64,000 bases of DNA. It comes from Burkholderia sp. PAMC 26561 (GTDB lineage Bacteria > Pseudomonadota > Gammaproteobacteria > Burkholderiales > Burkholderiaceae). The position numbers and the translations under genes are program-made. The stretch is taken from positions 2,480,001 to 2,544,000 of the forward strand of contig NZ_CP014306.1 in NCBI RefSeq assembly GCF_001557535.2, in the 5' to 3' direction. The notes beneath the pieces were generated by a model, which saw nothing but the letters and a program-made list of their open reading frames with translations, had not been told where the DNA came from and searched no databases. Positions 9,273 to 17,602 of this stretch are shown piece by piece. Numbering within the stretch: the first letter of the stretch is position 1; the number at the start of each line of letters is the position of its first letter.

Positions 9273-9848
9273 TTAAGCAGGCTTCTTTACGGCAGCGCGC
9301 GAAGCTTGAGCGGTTGCCTGCGATGCGGCCTTCGTGGCGGCCGTAGCGGCTGCGTTGAAGTTGCTTTCCGCGATTTCAACGGCTTGCTTGCTTGCCTTGT
9401 GAATGGTTTCGTACGTGGTGTTGGCGGCGGTAATGGCCGACTTCATCACGGCGACAGCCGTTTCCGAACCTGCCGGTGCGTTCTTGGCAACGTTGTCGAC
9501 AAGTGCCTGCACCTTGCGGTTCTGGTCTTCGTACTGGGCTTCGGCAACGCGTGCGAATTCAGCTTGCGTGGACGATGCGATCTCATACAGGTGGCGGCCA
9601 TACGACAGCGCCTTTTCGGCAACCGGCTGAGCCAGGCTGGCTTGCAGTGCGAGCAGTTCTTGCGCGTCCTTTACCGACAACACGCGCTGCGTGTTTTCCT
9701 GGCTTTCAGCCAGCGTCGACTTTACGACTTGCAGGTTCAGCTCAAGCAGCTTTTCCATACCTTCGAATGCCTTGTTCGTCAGACCGAACAGCATGTCGAA
9801 TTGGGCTTTGTTTGCAGCGGCGATTTGTTCCGGGGTCAAAAGGGTCAT
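9273..9848 (-). CDS. phaP: Phasin, polyhydroxyalkanoate granule-associated protein
   Basis: A 191-residue, almost wholly helical and amphipathic protein of the PhaP family (phasin_2 type; MTLLTPEQIAAANKAQFDMLF is the typical N-terminus, shown here in part as TPEQIAAANKAQ). Phasins coat PHA storage granules and control their number and size. The C-terminal 45 residues are Ala/Lys-rich and low in complexity. RBS AGGAG lies 8 bases before the ATG. It is a single-gene unit with its own promoter and terminator, convergent with the pyruvate dehydrogenase operon, whose acetyl-CoA product feeds PHA synthesis. Confidence 0.93.
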   Translation of the reverse strand: MTLLTPEQIAAANKAQFDMLFGLTNKAFEGMEKLLELNLQVVKSTLAESQENTQRVLSVKDAQELLALQASLAQPVAEKALSYGRHLYEIASSTQAEFARVAEAQYEDQNRKVQALVDNVAKNAPAGSETAVAVMKSAITAANTTYETIHKASKQAVEIAESNFNAAATAATKAASQATAQASRAAVKKPA

Positions 9849-9943
9849 GTCACGCTCCTGAAAGTCGACCCATCATCAGCGCGGGTCGTGGGTTTTGGCG
9901 GCGCCGGATCTCCGGCAGCCGTATGAGGCGAAACAGCTATTGG

Positions 9944-9952
9944 TGCGTCGCA
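9944..9952. promoter_or_regulatory. Candidate operator TGCGTCGCA, start-site copy
   Basis: This near-palindrome sits just downstream of the phaP -10, around the predicted transcription start. An identical 9-mer lies 58 bases away on the other side of the promoter (10002-10010). In PHA producers, PhaR binds TGC-rich sites at phaP and is released by PHA; assignment to PhaR here is inference. Confidence 0.5.
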
Positions 9953-9962
9953 ACATGGAACC

Positions 9963-9990
9963 ATTCTAGGCATATTCCTAAAGATGTCAA
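9963..9990 (-). promoter_or_regulatory. sigma70-type promoter of phaP
   Basis: On the minus strand: TTGACA (9990-9985), a 16-base spacer, TAGAAT (9968-9963). This is a perfect -35 and a -10 with one departure from TATAAT. Transcription would start near 9956, about 108 bases before the phaP start codon. Confidence 0.82.
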
Positions 9991-10001
9991 GCGTCTTTTT
10001 G

Positions 10002-10010
10002 TGCGTCGCA
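10002..10010. promoter_or_regulatory. Candidate operator TGCGTCGCA, upstream copy
   Basis: Second copy of the 9-mer, 11 bases upstream of the phaP -35. The flanks match too (GTGCGTCGCA then A/G then CATGG), making a 16-base imperfect direct repeat with the copy at 9944. Confidence 0.5.
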
Positions 10011-10161
10011 GCATGGGATGAAATGTTATTAAACAACGGCTTACGTAAGCTAAGTTGTTCTATGGAACCATATTTCGAGATGGAAGGCACCAGTTTGGGG
10101 CGACGGGCGCAAACGATTCCGATGCTAGGATCACGCGTCGACAAATTGGAATTCCGTTTCA

Positions 10162-11112
10162 ATGAAGGCTTATTACAGCGACCGCTTCGTGCTGCCCTTG
10201 CCATCCGGTCATCGCTTTCCGATGCAGAAGTACCGGATGTTGCGCGAACGCGTCGAAGCCGAGTTGCCGGATGTCGAACTGGACGAGGCGCCCATCGCGT
10301 CTGATTCGGATCTCGAGCGCGTGCATGCCGCGGATTTCGTCGCTCGGGTTGCGACGGGTTTGCTGAGTGCGCAAGAGCAGCGGGAAATCGGTTTTCCATG
10401 GTCGCCCGAAATGGTCGAACGGTCGCGGCGGTCGGTGGGTGCGACCATCGCGGCATGTCGCGCGGCGCTGCGGGACGGATTTGCCGCGAATCTGGCTGGA
10501 GGCACGCATCATTCGTACGCGTCTCGCGGCGCGGGATTCTGTGTCTTCAACGACGCAGCCGTCGCGGCCCGCTTCATGCAGTCCGAGGCGCTCAAGCGGG
10601 GCGAGGACATGCTGCAAGTTGCGATCGTCGATCTGGACGTGCACCAAGGCAACGGCACGGCGGCTATCTTCCAGGACGATCCAAGCGTCTTCACGCTGTC
10701 CTTGCATGGCGAGTCGAATTATCCGTTCAGCAAGGAGACGAGTGATCTCGATGTCGCGCTGCCCGATGGCTGCGACGACGCCAACTATATGGAAGCGCTG
10801 GAAAAAGCACTGGCGACGATGTTCGATCGCGTTCAGCCGGCAATGCTTATCTATCTGGCGGGCGCCGATCCCCACGCGGGTGATCGCCTGGGACGGCTGG
10901 CGCTGTCAATCGATGGATTCGCCCGGCGCGACTCATTGGTGTTCGCTATGGCGGCCAAGCGCGGCTTGCCGGTTGCGATTACGATGGCGGGCGGTTATGG
11001 CCGCGACATCGACGTGACTGTCGATGTGCATCTGCAAACCATCCAGCTCGCCGCGGTCGCGGCTGGTTTGAGTAGGGCAGAGCATGCCGGGCTTACCGGC
11101 GGGGACGGTTGA
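10162..11112 (+). CDS. Histone-deacetylase-family hydrolase (AcuC/acetylpolyamine amidohydrolase-like)
   Basis: A 316-residue protein of the arginase/deacetylase superfamily, which uses Zn2+ to hydrolyse acetyl-lysine or acetylpolyamine amides. Visible motifs are the paired catalytic His in GGTHHSY (about 113-118), the metal ligands in DLDVHQGNGT (about 156-165) and the third metal Asp in GADPHAGD (about 234-241), with MAGGYG near the C-terminus. Full length for class II-like bacterial members. The substrate cannot be told from sequence; it could be an acetylated protein, as for AcuC on acetyl-CoA synthetase, or a small amide. It stands alone between divergent phaP and the PBP gene. Confidence 0.9.
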   Translation: MKAYYSDRFVLPLPSGHRFPMQKYRMLRERVEAELPDVELDEAPIASDSDLERVHAADFVARVATGLLSAQEQREIGFPWSPEMVERSRRSVGATIAACRAALRDGFAANLAGGTHHSYASRGAGFCVFNDAAVAARFMQSEALKRGEDMLQVAIVDLDVHQGNGTAAIFQDDPSVFTLSLHGESNYPFSKETSDLDVALPDGCDDANYMEALEKALATMFDRVQPAMLIYLAGADPHAGDRLGRLALSIDGFARRDSLVFAMAAKRGLPVAITMAGGYGRDIDVTVDVHLQTIQLAAVAAGLSRAEHAGLTGGDG

Positions 11113-11607
11113 TTTGAAAAGGTTTGAAACGGTGTACACCAAAATTGTTAAACCAACGTTAACATTCGAAGTGGGCTGAAAATCGTCATAGTTTGTATGA
11201 ACAAAAACTCGCGAGCTTGGTCGAACCGCCGGTCGCTTTACTCGCAGTTACGGATTACCTGAACACTCACTTCTGTTGATTCACTCGCTTTTGGCGAAAT
11301 TTCGCTTTTAAGGTAGCACGCATGTTTTTCGCGGACGCCCTCCAAGCTGCCTCAAAAAGTGCCTTAAGTTTCACGAACTATTGCCGTTAGTTCGTTGATA
11401 GCCAAAGCTCTGCAATTACTTATGATGATCAAAACGATTGTGCTGATTGTCATGTTTTCTTACGATTAGGCCCTGAAACGTGTCCGGCTCCAAGGATCGT
11501 CTCTTACAATCCAGTTTAAGTACTGCCCATAAGTGCTTAATATTGCTAATTTTTCGAAGCTTTACTACACTGGCGACACTCTCTCGCCGGTCCAGAACAG
11601 AACACTA
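11113..11607. other. Long AT-rich intergenic region upstream of pbpG
   Basis: This 495-base region has no gene I can support. It is clearly AT-richer than the flanks. It contains AACGTTAAC (11154-11162), an imperfect 25-base palindrome TTAAGTACT...AGTGCTTAA (11516-11540), and a candidate promoter at 11438-11466. It could hold a small RNA or a long 5' leader, but nothing diagnostic is visible. Confidence 0.5.
11438..11466 (+). promoter_or_regulatory. Candidate promoter for pbpG
   Basis: TTGTGC (11438-11443), a 17-base spacer and TACGAT (11461-11466). If used, it gives a leader of about 135 bases before the ATG at 11608, which would include the 11516-11540 palindrome. Confidence 0.4.
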
Positions 11608-12816
11608 ATGAAAACCGAAATGTTTTCGTCGCTCAGGGTGATCCACGGCGTTGCAGTCCGCACTGCGCTGTCGGTTGCCGTGTCGGTGGCGCTCGCGACG
11701 TCTTTCGCAGCCGCACCGGTCGACGCTTTAGCCAAGACCCCAACATCAAAAACCGCAAAAAAATCCACCAAGCCGGCCGCTGCTGCCGCGCCGCAAGCAA
11801 AGTCCGCCAAGCTGTCGAAGGTCGGCGCGCGTGCGCCCAAAGGCGCAAAGACGGCTAAAGTCGCTGCTGCTGCTCCCGCCGATGACGATGCAGTGCCCGC
11901 TGCGCGCGGTACCCGCCGGCATCGGGTGAGCTACCGGATGGATGCACATGGCCGTCGTGCCGCCGTGCGTTCGGTTGCGTATCAGCCACGCCCGCCGACC
12001 GTCGGACAGGCGTTTGGTTTGCATGAAACGCCAGATAGCCTTGCGCTGCGTTCGAGCGTCGCATACGTGGTCGACCAGAACACGTCCGAAACTCTCTTCG
12101 ATAAAAACTCGCGCGCCGTCGTGCCCATCGCCTCCATCACGAAGCTGATGACCGCCATGGTCGTGCTCGATTCGAAAGCGCCGCTGACGGAAGAAATCGA
12201 CGTCACCGACGAAGACCGCGACTACGAGAAATACACCGGCTCGCGCTTGTCCGTCGGTTCTGAATTGAATCGCGAAGACATGCTGCATATTGCGCTGATG
12301 GCATCGGAGAATCGGGCCGCCGCAGCGTTGTCGCGTTATTACCCGAATGGCCGGCCGGGTTTCATCGCTGCGATGAATGCGAAGGCGCGGATGCTAGGCA
12401 TGACCGACACGCACTTCGAAAATTCGACCGGATTGACGAGCCTGAACGTGTCGAGCGCACGCGATCTCGTGAAGATGGTCAACGCGGCGTATCAATATCC
12501 GCTGATCCGGAAGTTCTCGACCGATCGCAGCTACGACGTATTCACCGGCAAGCGCAATCTGGCTTACAACAGCACGAATGCCTTGATTCGCAATCCGAGC
12601 TGGGACATCGGCTTGCAAAAAACCGGCTTCATCAACGAGGCGGGTGAGTGCCTCGTGATGCAGACGACTATCCACGGCCGTCCGGTCGTGATGGTACTGC
12701 TGGATTCGTCGGGCAAATATTCACGTTTCGCCGATGCCGGGCGTCTGCGCGGTTTCCTCGAAACCGCCGGAGAACCGCAAATCACCAGCGCCGATGCCGG
12801 CGGTGGTGGTACCTGA
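11608..12816 (+). CDS. pbpG: D-alanyl-D-alanine endopeptidase, PBP7/PbpG type
   Basis: A periplasmic low-molecular-weight penicillin-binding protein that cuts D-Ala-meso-DAP crosslinks in peptidoglycan. From the ATG at 11608 it has 402 residues; a GTG at 11533 would extend it but would spoil the signal peptide. A hydrophobic signal segment (about 14-38) is followed by a Lys/Ala-rich, low-complexity stretch to about residue 95. The peptidase S11 domain has SITK (Ser176-Lys179), SEN (Ser233-Asn235) and KTG (338-340). The spacer before the domain is long compared with E. coli PbpG (about 310 residues). The start has no strong ribosome-binding site. Confidence 0.9.
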   Translation: MKTEMFSSLRVIHGVAVRTALSVAVSVALATSFAAAPVDALAKTPTSKTAKKSTKPAAAAAPQAKSAKLSKVGARAPKGAKTAKVAAAAPADDDAVPAARGTRRHRVSYRMDAHGRRAAVRSVAYQPRPPTVGQAFGLHETPDSLALRSSVAYVVDQNTSETLFDKNSRAVVPIASITKLMTAMVVLDSKAPLTEEIDVTDEDRDYEKYTGSRLSVGSELNREDMLHIALMASENRAAAALSRYYPNGRPGFIAAMNAKARMLGMTDTHFENSTGLTSLNVSSARDLVKMVNAAYQYPLIRKFSTDRSYDVFTGKRNLAYNSTNALIRNPSWDIGLQKTGFINEAGECLVMQTTIHGRPVVMVLLDSSGKYSRFADAGRLRGFLETAGEPQITSADAGGGGT

Positions 12817-12838
12817 TCTGCGAGGACGCCAGAAGCGT

Positions 12839-12874
12839 AAAAAAGCCGGTTTATCGAAAGATAAACCGGCTTTT
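12839..12874. terminator. Bidirectional terminator between pbpG and iclR-type gene
   Basis: A perfect 15-base-pair hairpin with a GAAA loop: left arm 12841-12855, right arm 12860-12874. A-run and T-run flanks serve both the plus-strand pbpG and the minus-strand regulator that ends at 12903. Confidence 0.92.
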
Positions 12875-12902
12875 GCATACCTGGCCCGAACAGACGGCGT
12901 GT

Positions 12903-13700
12903 CTAGCGCTGCTGGGAATCGGCGCTTGGTTCCGGCCGGTACCCCAGCGAACGCGAAATCTCGAGCGCGGTCCCGCTCAACTGGTTCAGCCAAGAGTCCT
13001 GCAGCCGGTCTGCCGGCGCGGACAGCGATAACCCCGCGACGAGCCGGCCGGTATCGTCGTAGATTCCTGCCGCGATACAGCGCACGCCAAGTTCAAGTTC
13101 CTCGTTATCCCGCGCGCATGCCTGGCTGCGTACGAACGACAATTCGCGCTCCAGCTTGGCTAGATCCGTAATGCTGTTTTGCGTGTGGCCGGAGAGGCCG
13201 GTGCGCGTAGCGTAGGCGCGGACTCGGGCGGATTCGTCGGCCGCGAGAAACAGTTTCCCCACCGATGTCAGATGCAAGGGCGCGCGTCCGCCAATGGCAC
13301 GCACGACCTGCATGCCCGAACGCTCCGAATAAGCGCGCTCTATATAGACGATTTCGTCGCCCTGACGCACCGACAGGTTCACGGTCTGCCCGGTTTCGCG
13401 ATGCAGTTCGCGCATGGGCGGCATGGCGGCTTCCCGAACCGACAGCCGCGCCTTCACCAGATTGCCGAGTTCCAGCAGACGCATGCCGAGCCGGTAAGTG
13501 CCTGGATCGGAACGGTCAACCAGCCGGCAAGTCACCATGTCGTTCAGGATGCGGTGCGCGGTCGAAGGATGCAGCGACGTGCTCTGCGAGAGTTCTTTGA
13601 GACTGACGGGATCGGTGTGCGCGGCAAGCGCATCGAGCAGGCGCATCATGCGCTCGATCACCTGAATGGACGTTCTGGATTCCGGGCTCGTATCGCTCAT
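12903..13700 (-). CDS. IclR-family transcriptional regulator
   Basis: A 265-residue protein with an N-terminal winged helix-turn-helix (about 12-72; ERMMRLLDALAAH...LKELSQSTSLHPSTAHRIL, broken here) and a C-terminal IclR effector-binding domain (about 90-255; SVGKLFLAA and GVRCIAAGIYDD are family hallmarks). The start MSDTSPES at 13700 matches the usual length; an upstream in-frame Met at 13787 adds 29 residues unlike the family. No adjacent catabolic operon is present, so the target and effector are unknown. IclR proteins often repress or activate aromatic or short-chain acid catabolism. Confidence 0.92.
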   Translation of the reverse strand: MSDTSPESRTSIQVIERMMRLLDALAAHTDPVSLKELSQSTSLHPSTAHRILNDMVTCRLVDRSDPGTYRLGMRLLELGNLVKARLSVREAAMPPMRELHRETGQTVNLSVRQGDEIVYIERAYSERSGMQVVRAIGGRAPLHLTSVGKLFLAADESARVRAYATRTGLSGHTQNSITDLAKLERELSFVRSQACARDNEELELGVRCIAAGIYDDTGRLVAGLSLSAPADRLQDSWLNQLSGTALEISRSLGYRPEPSADSQQR

Positions 13701-13824
13701 GGAGAAAATCAGTTGATACGTCAAACAGCGGAATTGTGATTGTATCTCGTATTGTGAAAAGAGCGAAAGGCGGTCGAACGCAGTCACGCTCGGGTTGTGG
13801 GGCCAACGGTAAAACGCAAAACAA

Positions 13825-13866
13825 AAAAAACCGTCCGGGATCTCATGTGGATCGAGGACGGTTTTT
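13825..13866 (-). terminator. Terminator of the Gly-rich lipoprotein gene
   Basis: Arms AAAAAACCGTCC (13825-13836) and GGACGGTTTTTT (13856-13867) around a 19-base loop, with a T-run on the minus strand just after the stop at 13889. Confidence 0.8.
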
Positions 13867-13888
13867 TGTGTGATAAGAAAGCGAGACG

Positions 13889-14446
13889 TCAGTGATTGCG
13901 TTCTGAAGTCTGCGGCGAAGGTTTCCCCCAGTTCGAACGGCCAACGTACGGCGTGCGCGCTTGCTGTTGCTGCGGTTGCGGTTGTGGCGCTGCGCCAGGG
14001 CCACCGGCTTGCGGCGGGCGGCCGCCTTGCGGACCGCCGCCTCCGGCTTGTTGTCCGCCGTGACCGCCAGGGGCGCCGCCTTGAGGACCGCCTCCGCCTG
14101 CTTGCTGTCCGCCATGACCGCCGCGATCGCCTCTGTCACCGCCGCGATCGCCGCCGCGGTATCCGCCACGATCACCCCGGTCGCCCCAGCCTCCAGGCGG
14201 CGGGCGCCGGTATCCAGGTCCATCGTCCCATCGCGGGCCGGGACCGCCGCCGTAATAGCCCCCGCCGATCACCACGCCTGACTGAACAACCGGCGCGCCA
14301 TAGTAGCCGGGATCGTAGCCGCCAGGGTACGCAGGATAAGACGAGTAACCGCCACCCGCATAGGCGGGCGTGCCGTCGGGATAAACGGCGCAGCCCGCGA
14401 CGAGCGCGGACGAAACGAGGATGAGTCCTGCGGCAGCGAGTTTCAT
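13889..14446 (-). CDS. Gly/Gln-rich lipoprotein, unknown function
   Basis: 185 residues from the ATG at 14446 (MKLAAAGLILVSSALVAGC). The lipobox LVAGC places Cys19 as the lipidated residue. The mature part is low in complexity: a Tyr/Gly/Pro segment, a run of GDRGG/GGDRG units, two copies of GGHGGQQAGGGGPQGG (about 120-155), and a Pro/Gln tail. An upstream in-frame start at 14509 would bury the signal peptide. Similar Gly-rich lipoproteins are common in Burkholderiales with no assigned role. Repeat number is likely to vary between strains. Confidence 0.75.
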   Translation of the reverse strand: MKLAAAGLILVSSALVAGCAVYPDGTPAYAGGGYSSYPAYPGGYDPGYYGAPVVQSGVVIGGGYYGGGPGPRWDDGPGYRRPPPGGWGDRGDRGGYRGGDRGGDRGDRGGHGGQQAGGGGPQGGAPGGHGGQQAGGGGPQGGRPPQAGGPGAAPQPQPQQQQARTPYVGRSNWGKPSPQTSERNH

Positions 14447-14733
14447 ATTTGATATTGCAAACAGTGGTTGATTACCGTATCTGACAGCATTGACGAAGGG
14501 TTGTCGCAAGAAACTTGTAAAGTTTTATCTCGCTGGTAACGCGCGCATAAAGGTCGAGACCCACTTGGGACGCGGCTTGCACCGCATTACAACGCCGATT
14601 GAACACGCGCTGTTGACACAACTGCAACAATGCTTTGTGCCTTAACGCATTTATCGGATCAGGACTAACCCTTACAATTCAACTGTCCTGCAGTGGGCCC
14701 GTCAGCCCACGGGACACGAGAAAGGGGTTAGAA

Positions 14734-14952
14734 ATGAAAAAGACAATATCGACCTACTGGCCTGTTGCCATGCTTGTACCGCTCGCTCTTGCGGGTTATT
14801 GCCACGCAATCCACCCCATGGTGGGAGCGGCAGCACACCCGCAAAGCGCCGCTACAGTCAGCGCGGAGTTTGCGCGTGCCATTTCGCTGGGTCTTGTAGA
14901 TTCGGACAGCGCCGCACCGGCAACATCGCCGTCGGTCACACAGACGTTTTGA
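14734..14952 (+). CDS. Small exported protein, unknown function
   Basis: 72 residues from the ATG at 14734, with AAAGGGG about 7 bases upstream. The N-terminus MKKTISTYWPVAMLVPLALAG reads as a signal peptide or single membrane segment, and the remaining 45 residues are Ala/Ser-rich. A longer frame from 14635 has a poor N-terminus. Family not recognised. It lies between a divergent lipoprotein and a phosphatase gene; nothing in context suggests a function. Confidence 0.5.
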   Translation: MKKTISTYWPVAMLVPLALAGYCHAIHPMVGAAAHPQSAATVSAEFARAISLGLVDSDSAAPATSPSVTQTF

Positions 14953-15085
14953 ACAAGCGTCGTTCGGGCGCAAAAGCGACGTCCTTTGTATAATTCGGGA
15001 CCGTTCGCGTGCGCTCGCCTTGAGGGGATGCGAGACGGCAGGCGGTACTTTATCGACGCCTCAAGTCAACGATATCCGGAACCCG

Positions 15086-15568
15086 ATGAACACGATCGCC
15101 ATCTGCTTTGTGTGCCTTGGCAACATTTGCCGTTCGCCCAGCGCCGAAGCGGTGATGCTTCATCAAGTGGGGAAGGCAAGACTCTCGGACCGGATCGTCG
15201 TGGATTCTGCGGGCACGGGTGATTGGCATATCGGCCAGCCGCCGGATGAACGCGCCCAGCGCGCGGCCAGAACCCGTGGTTATGACCTGTCCTTGCTGCG
15301 TGGCCGGCAAGTCGGCGAAACAGATTTCGCGCGGTTCGACCTCCTGATCGCAATGGACGATGCCAACGCTGCCGCGCTCGCAAAACTCTGCCCACCGGAG
15401 TACCGCGACAAGATCCGTTTGCTCATGGAATTCGCCACGCGCGATGACAGCCGCGTTGTCGTCGATCCTTATTTTGGGGGCGATGAAGGTTTCGAGCGGG
15501 TGCTCGACCAGTGCGAGGACGCTTGCGAAGGCCTGCTGAAAGCGCTGCGCACCCAGTTGGTGTCCTAG
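15086..15568 (+). CDS. Low-molecular-weight protein-tyrosine phosphatase
   Basis: 160 residues with the P-loop VCLGNICRSPSAE (nucleophile Cys10, Arg16 of C-x5-R) and the general-acid Asp127 in VVVDPYF. It dephosphorylates phosphotyrosine and small aryl phosphates through a phosphocysteine intermediate. Arsenate reductase of the same fold is unlikely, because the DP motif and the lack of extra redox Cys fit the phosphatase. The ATG at 15086 removes 22 poorly conserved residues from the longest frame. It precedes iscR on the same strand, separated by the isc control region. No capsule or exopolysaccharide genes are nearby, so it does not look like a Wzb partner. Confidence 0.9.
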   Translation: MNTIAICFVCLGNICRSPSAEAVMLHQVGKARLSDRIVVDSAGTGDWHIGQPPDERAQRAARTRGYDLSLLRGRQVGETDFARFDLLIAMDDANAAALAKLCPPEYRDKIRLLMEFATRDDSRVVVDPYFGGDEGFERVLDQCEDACEGLLKALRTQLVS

Positions 15569-15636
15569 GCGCATGGCAGCCGAGCGGGTTTCGGCCCGCG
15601 AAACGTCTCAGCAAATTCCTAATAAATGAACCTGAG

Positions 15637-15661
15637 ATACTTGACTAAATCCGTAGGCTAT
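15637..15661 (+). promoter_or_regulatory. IscR type-1 binding box 1, overlapping the isc promoter
   Basis: A 25-base element starting ATACTTGACT and ending GGCTAT agrees with the E. coli type-1 IscR consensus at 23 of 25 positions by eye. It overlaps TTGACT (15641-15646), the probable -35, which is followed after 16 bases by TATACT (15663-15668). [2Fe-2S]-IscR bound here would repress the operon, as in E. coli. Confidence 0.8.
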
Positions 15662-15663
15662 TT

Positions 15664-15688
15664 ATACTTGAGCAAAATCATCGAGTAT
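15664..15688 (+). promoter_or_regulatory. IscR type-1 binding box 2
   Basis: A second 25-base element (ATACTTGAGC...CGAGTAT) agrees at about 21 of 25 positions and starts 27 bases after the first, so both boxes fall on nearly the same DNA face. It overlaps the -10 and the predicted start of transcription. Confidence 0.65.
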
Positions 15689-15716
15689 TAGCAGTAGCCC
15701 CCGGTAGCCACAAATT

Positions 15717-16244
15717 ATGAGACTCACCACGAAAGGCCGTTTCGCCGTCACGGCGATGATCGACTTGGCATTGCGCCAGGAGCAGGGCCCGGTGACGTTG
15801 GCCGGAATCAGCCAGCGCCAGCACATATCGCTCTCTTACCTTGAACAGTTGTTCGGCAAGCTGCGCCGCCACGAAATCGTGGAGTCGGTGCGGGGTCCGG
15901 GTGGCGGATACAATCTCGCTCGCCGTGCTGAAAACGTCACGGTCGCGGACATCATCATTGCGGTGGACGAACCTATCGATGCGACGCAGTGCGGTGGCAA
16001 GGGCGCGTGCGAAGGCACGAAGCAGCACGACGGCCATTGCATGACCCACGAACTCTGGTCCACGCTCAATCAGAAGATGGTCGAGTATCTCGACTCCGTC
16101 TCGCTGAAAGACCTGGTCGACCAGCAGCGTGCGCGCGATGGTTCGCCGGCGGTATTGCGCGATCGACGTGCCGATACGGCGGCCGTGGAGCCTGCCCGCG
16201 TGGCGCCAAAAGGACCGAATTCCGTTTTCAACCTGGCCGGCTGA
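15717..16244 (+). CDS. iscR: Fe-S cluster-responsive Rrf2 regulator of the isc operon
   Basis: 175 residues, an Rrf2-family winged-helix protein that represses the isc operon when it carries a [2Fe-2S] cluster. The N-terminal helix-turn-helix region is MRLTTKGRFAVTAMIDLAL to about residue 65. Cluster ligands are Cys92, Cys98, Cys108 and probably His111; the loop before Cys108 is four residues longer than in E. coli IscR, where the third Cys is at 104. The C-terminal 35 residues are a poorly structured extension. Tandem IscR boxes lie upstream, consistent with autoregulation. Confidence 0.96.
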   Translation: MRLTTKGRFAVTAMIDLALRQEQGPVTLAGISQRQHISLSYLEQLFGKLRRHEIVESVRGPGGGYNLARRAENVTVADIIIAVDEPIDATQCGGKGACEGTKQHDGHCMTHELWSTLNQKMVEYLDSVSLKDLVDQQRARDGSPAVLRDRRADTAAVEPARVAPKGPNSVFNLAG

Positions 16245-16321
16245 CGGCTGCCGCGCGTCCATAAAGCCGACGCGGCTGTCTCGCCTGGAAAAGCCAATTG
16301 AGTCAATTCCCGGAGCAACTG

Positions 16322-17545
16322 ATGAACAACGACATTCCCCATCTGCCCATTTACATGGATTACAGCGCAACGACCCCGGTCGACCCGCGCGTGGTGGACA
16401 AGATGATTCCGTATCTGCGTGAGCAGTTCGGCAATCCGGCATCGCGTAGCCATCAGTACGGCTGGGATGCGGAACGGGCAGTCGAAGAAGCGCGCGAGAA
16501 CGTCGCGAAGCTGGTCAATTGCGATCCGCGGGAAATCATCTGGACGTCGGGCGCAACGGAGTCGGACAACCTCGCCATCAAGGGCGCTGCGCATTTCTAC
16601 AAGAGCAAGGGCAAGCACATCATCACGGTGAAGACCGAGCACAAGGCCGTGCTCGATACCTGCCGCGAGCTCGAGCGCGAAGGATTCGAAGTCACGTACC
16701 TGGATGTGAAGGACGACGGTTTGCTGGATCTGGACGTGTTCCAGGCGGCGATCCGCCCGGACACCATCCTCGTGTCCGTGATGAACGTGAACAATGAAAT
16801 CGGCGTGATCCAGGATGTTGCGGCCATCGGCGAGATCACGCGTGCGAAGGGCATCGTGTTGCATGTCGATGCAGCGCAAGCCACCGGCAAGATCGAGATC
16901 GATCTGCAAAAACTGAAGGTCGACCTGATGTCGTTCTCGGCGCACAAGACGTATGGCCCGAAGGGTATCGGCGCGTTGTTCGTGCGTCGCAAGCCGCGCA
17001 TCCGTATTGAAGCGCAAATGCATGGCGGCGGTCACGAGCGCGGCATGCGGTCAGGTACGCTGGCGACGCACCAGATCGTTGGCATGGGCGAGGCTTTCCG
17101 CATCGCGCGTGAAGAAATGGCGACCGAAAACGAGCGCGTGCGCATGTTGCGCGACCGCCTGTTGAGGGGTCTCTCGGAGATGGAAGAGGTTTATGTGAAC
17201 GGCGACATGGCAACCCGTGTGCCGCATAACCTGAACATCAGCTTCAACTTCGTTGAAGGCGAGTCGCTGATCATGGCGGTCAAGGATGTGGCGGTGTCTT
17301 CCGGGTCGGCTTGCACATCCGCTTCGCTGGAACCGTCATACGTGCTGCGCGCGCTTGGCCGCAACGACGAACTCGCGCACAGCTCGATCCGCTTCACGGT
17401 TGGCCGCTTTACGACCGAGCAGGACGTCGACTACGTGATCAATCTGTTGAAGGGCAAGATTCAGAAGCTGCGCGATTTGTCGCCGCTTTGGGAAATGCAT
17501 AAGGATGGCATCGACATCTCGTCGATCCAGTGGGCCGCGCACTAA
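16322..17545 (+). CDS. iscS: Cysteine desulfurase
   Basis: PLP enzyme that takes sulfur from L-cysteine as a persulfide and hands it to IscU; it also supplies tRNA thiolation. 407 residues from the ATG at 16322, with CGGAG about 8 bases upstream. The frame extends 8 codons further, but the [19 protein letters not shown] start fits the family. The PLP Lys is Lys209 in [10 protein letters not shown], and the persulfide Cys is Cys331 in SGSACTSAS. The long mobile Cys loop identifies a class I (IscS) rather than SufS enzyme. Second gene of the isc operon. Confidence 0.98.
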   Translation: MNNDIPHLPIYMDYSATTPVDPRVVDKMIPYLREQFGNPASRSHQYGWDAERAVEEARENVAKLVNCDPREIIWTSGATESDNLAIKGAAHFYKSKGKHIITVKTEHKAVLDTCRELEREGFEVTYLDVKDDGLLDLDVFQAAIRPDTILVSVMNVNNEIGVIQDVAAIGEITRAKGIVLHVDAAQATGKIEIDLQKLKVDLMSFSAHKTYGPKGIGALFVRRKPRIRIEAQMHGGGHERGMRSGTLATHQIVGMGEAFRIAREEMATENERVRMLRDRLLRGLSEMEEVYVNGDMATRVPHNLNISFNFVEGESLIMAVKDVAVSSGSACTSASLEPSYVLRALGRNDELAHSSIRFTVGRFTTEQDVDYVINLLKGKIQKLRDLSPLWEMHKDGIDISSIQWAAH

Positions 17546-17602
17546 GCAGCACTTTGCGCCCCGGTTGAACGCACACGCATACGAATTCAAGGAGTTTGAA
17601 TC

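Larger units (their letters stand above)
9849..10161. other. Intergenic region phaP / deacetylase-like gene
   Basis: The 313 bases between the divergent genes are AT-richer than their surroundings and hold no gene. They carry the phaP promoter and a pair of TGCGTCGCA elements, listed separately. A TGGAACCAT direct repeat occurs at about 9956-9964 and 10062-10070. No strong promoter for the plus-strand gene was picked out. Confidence 0.6.
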
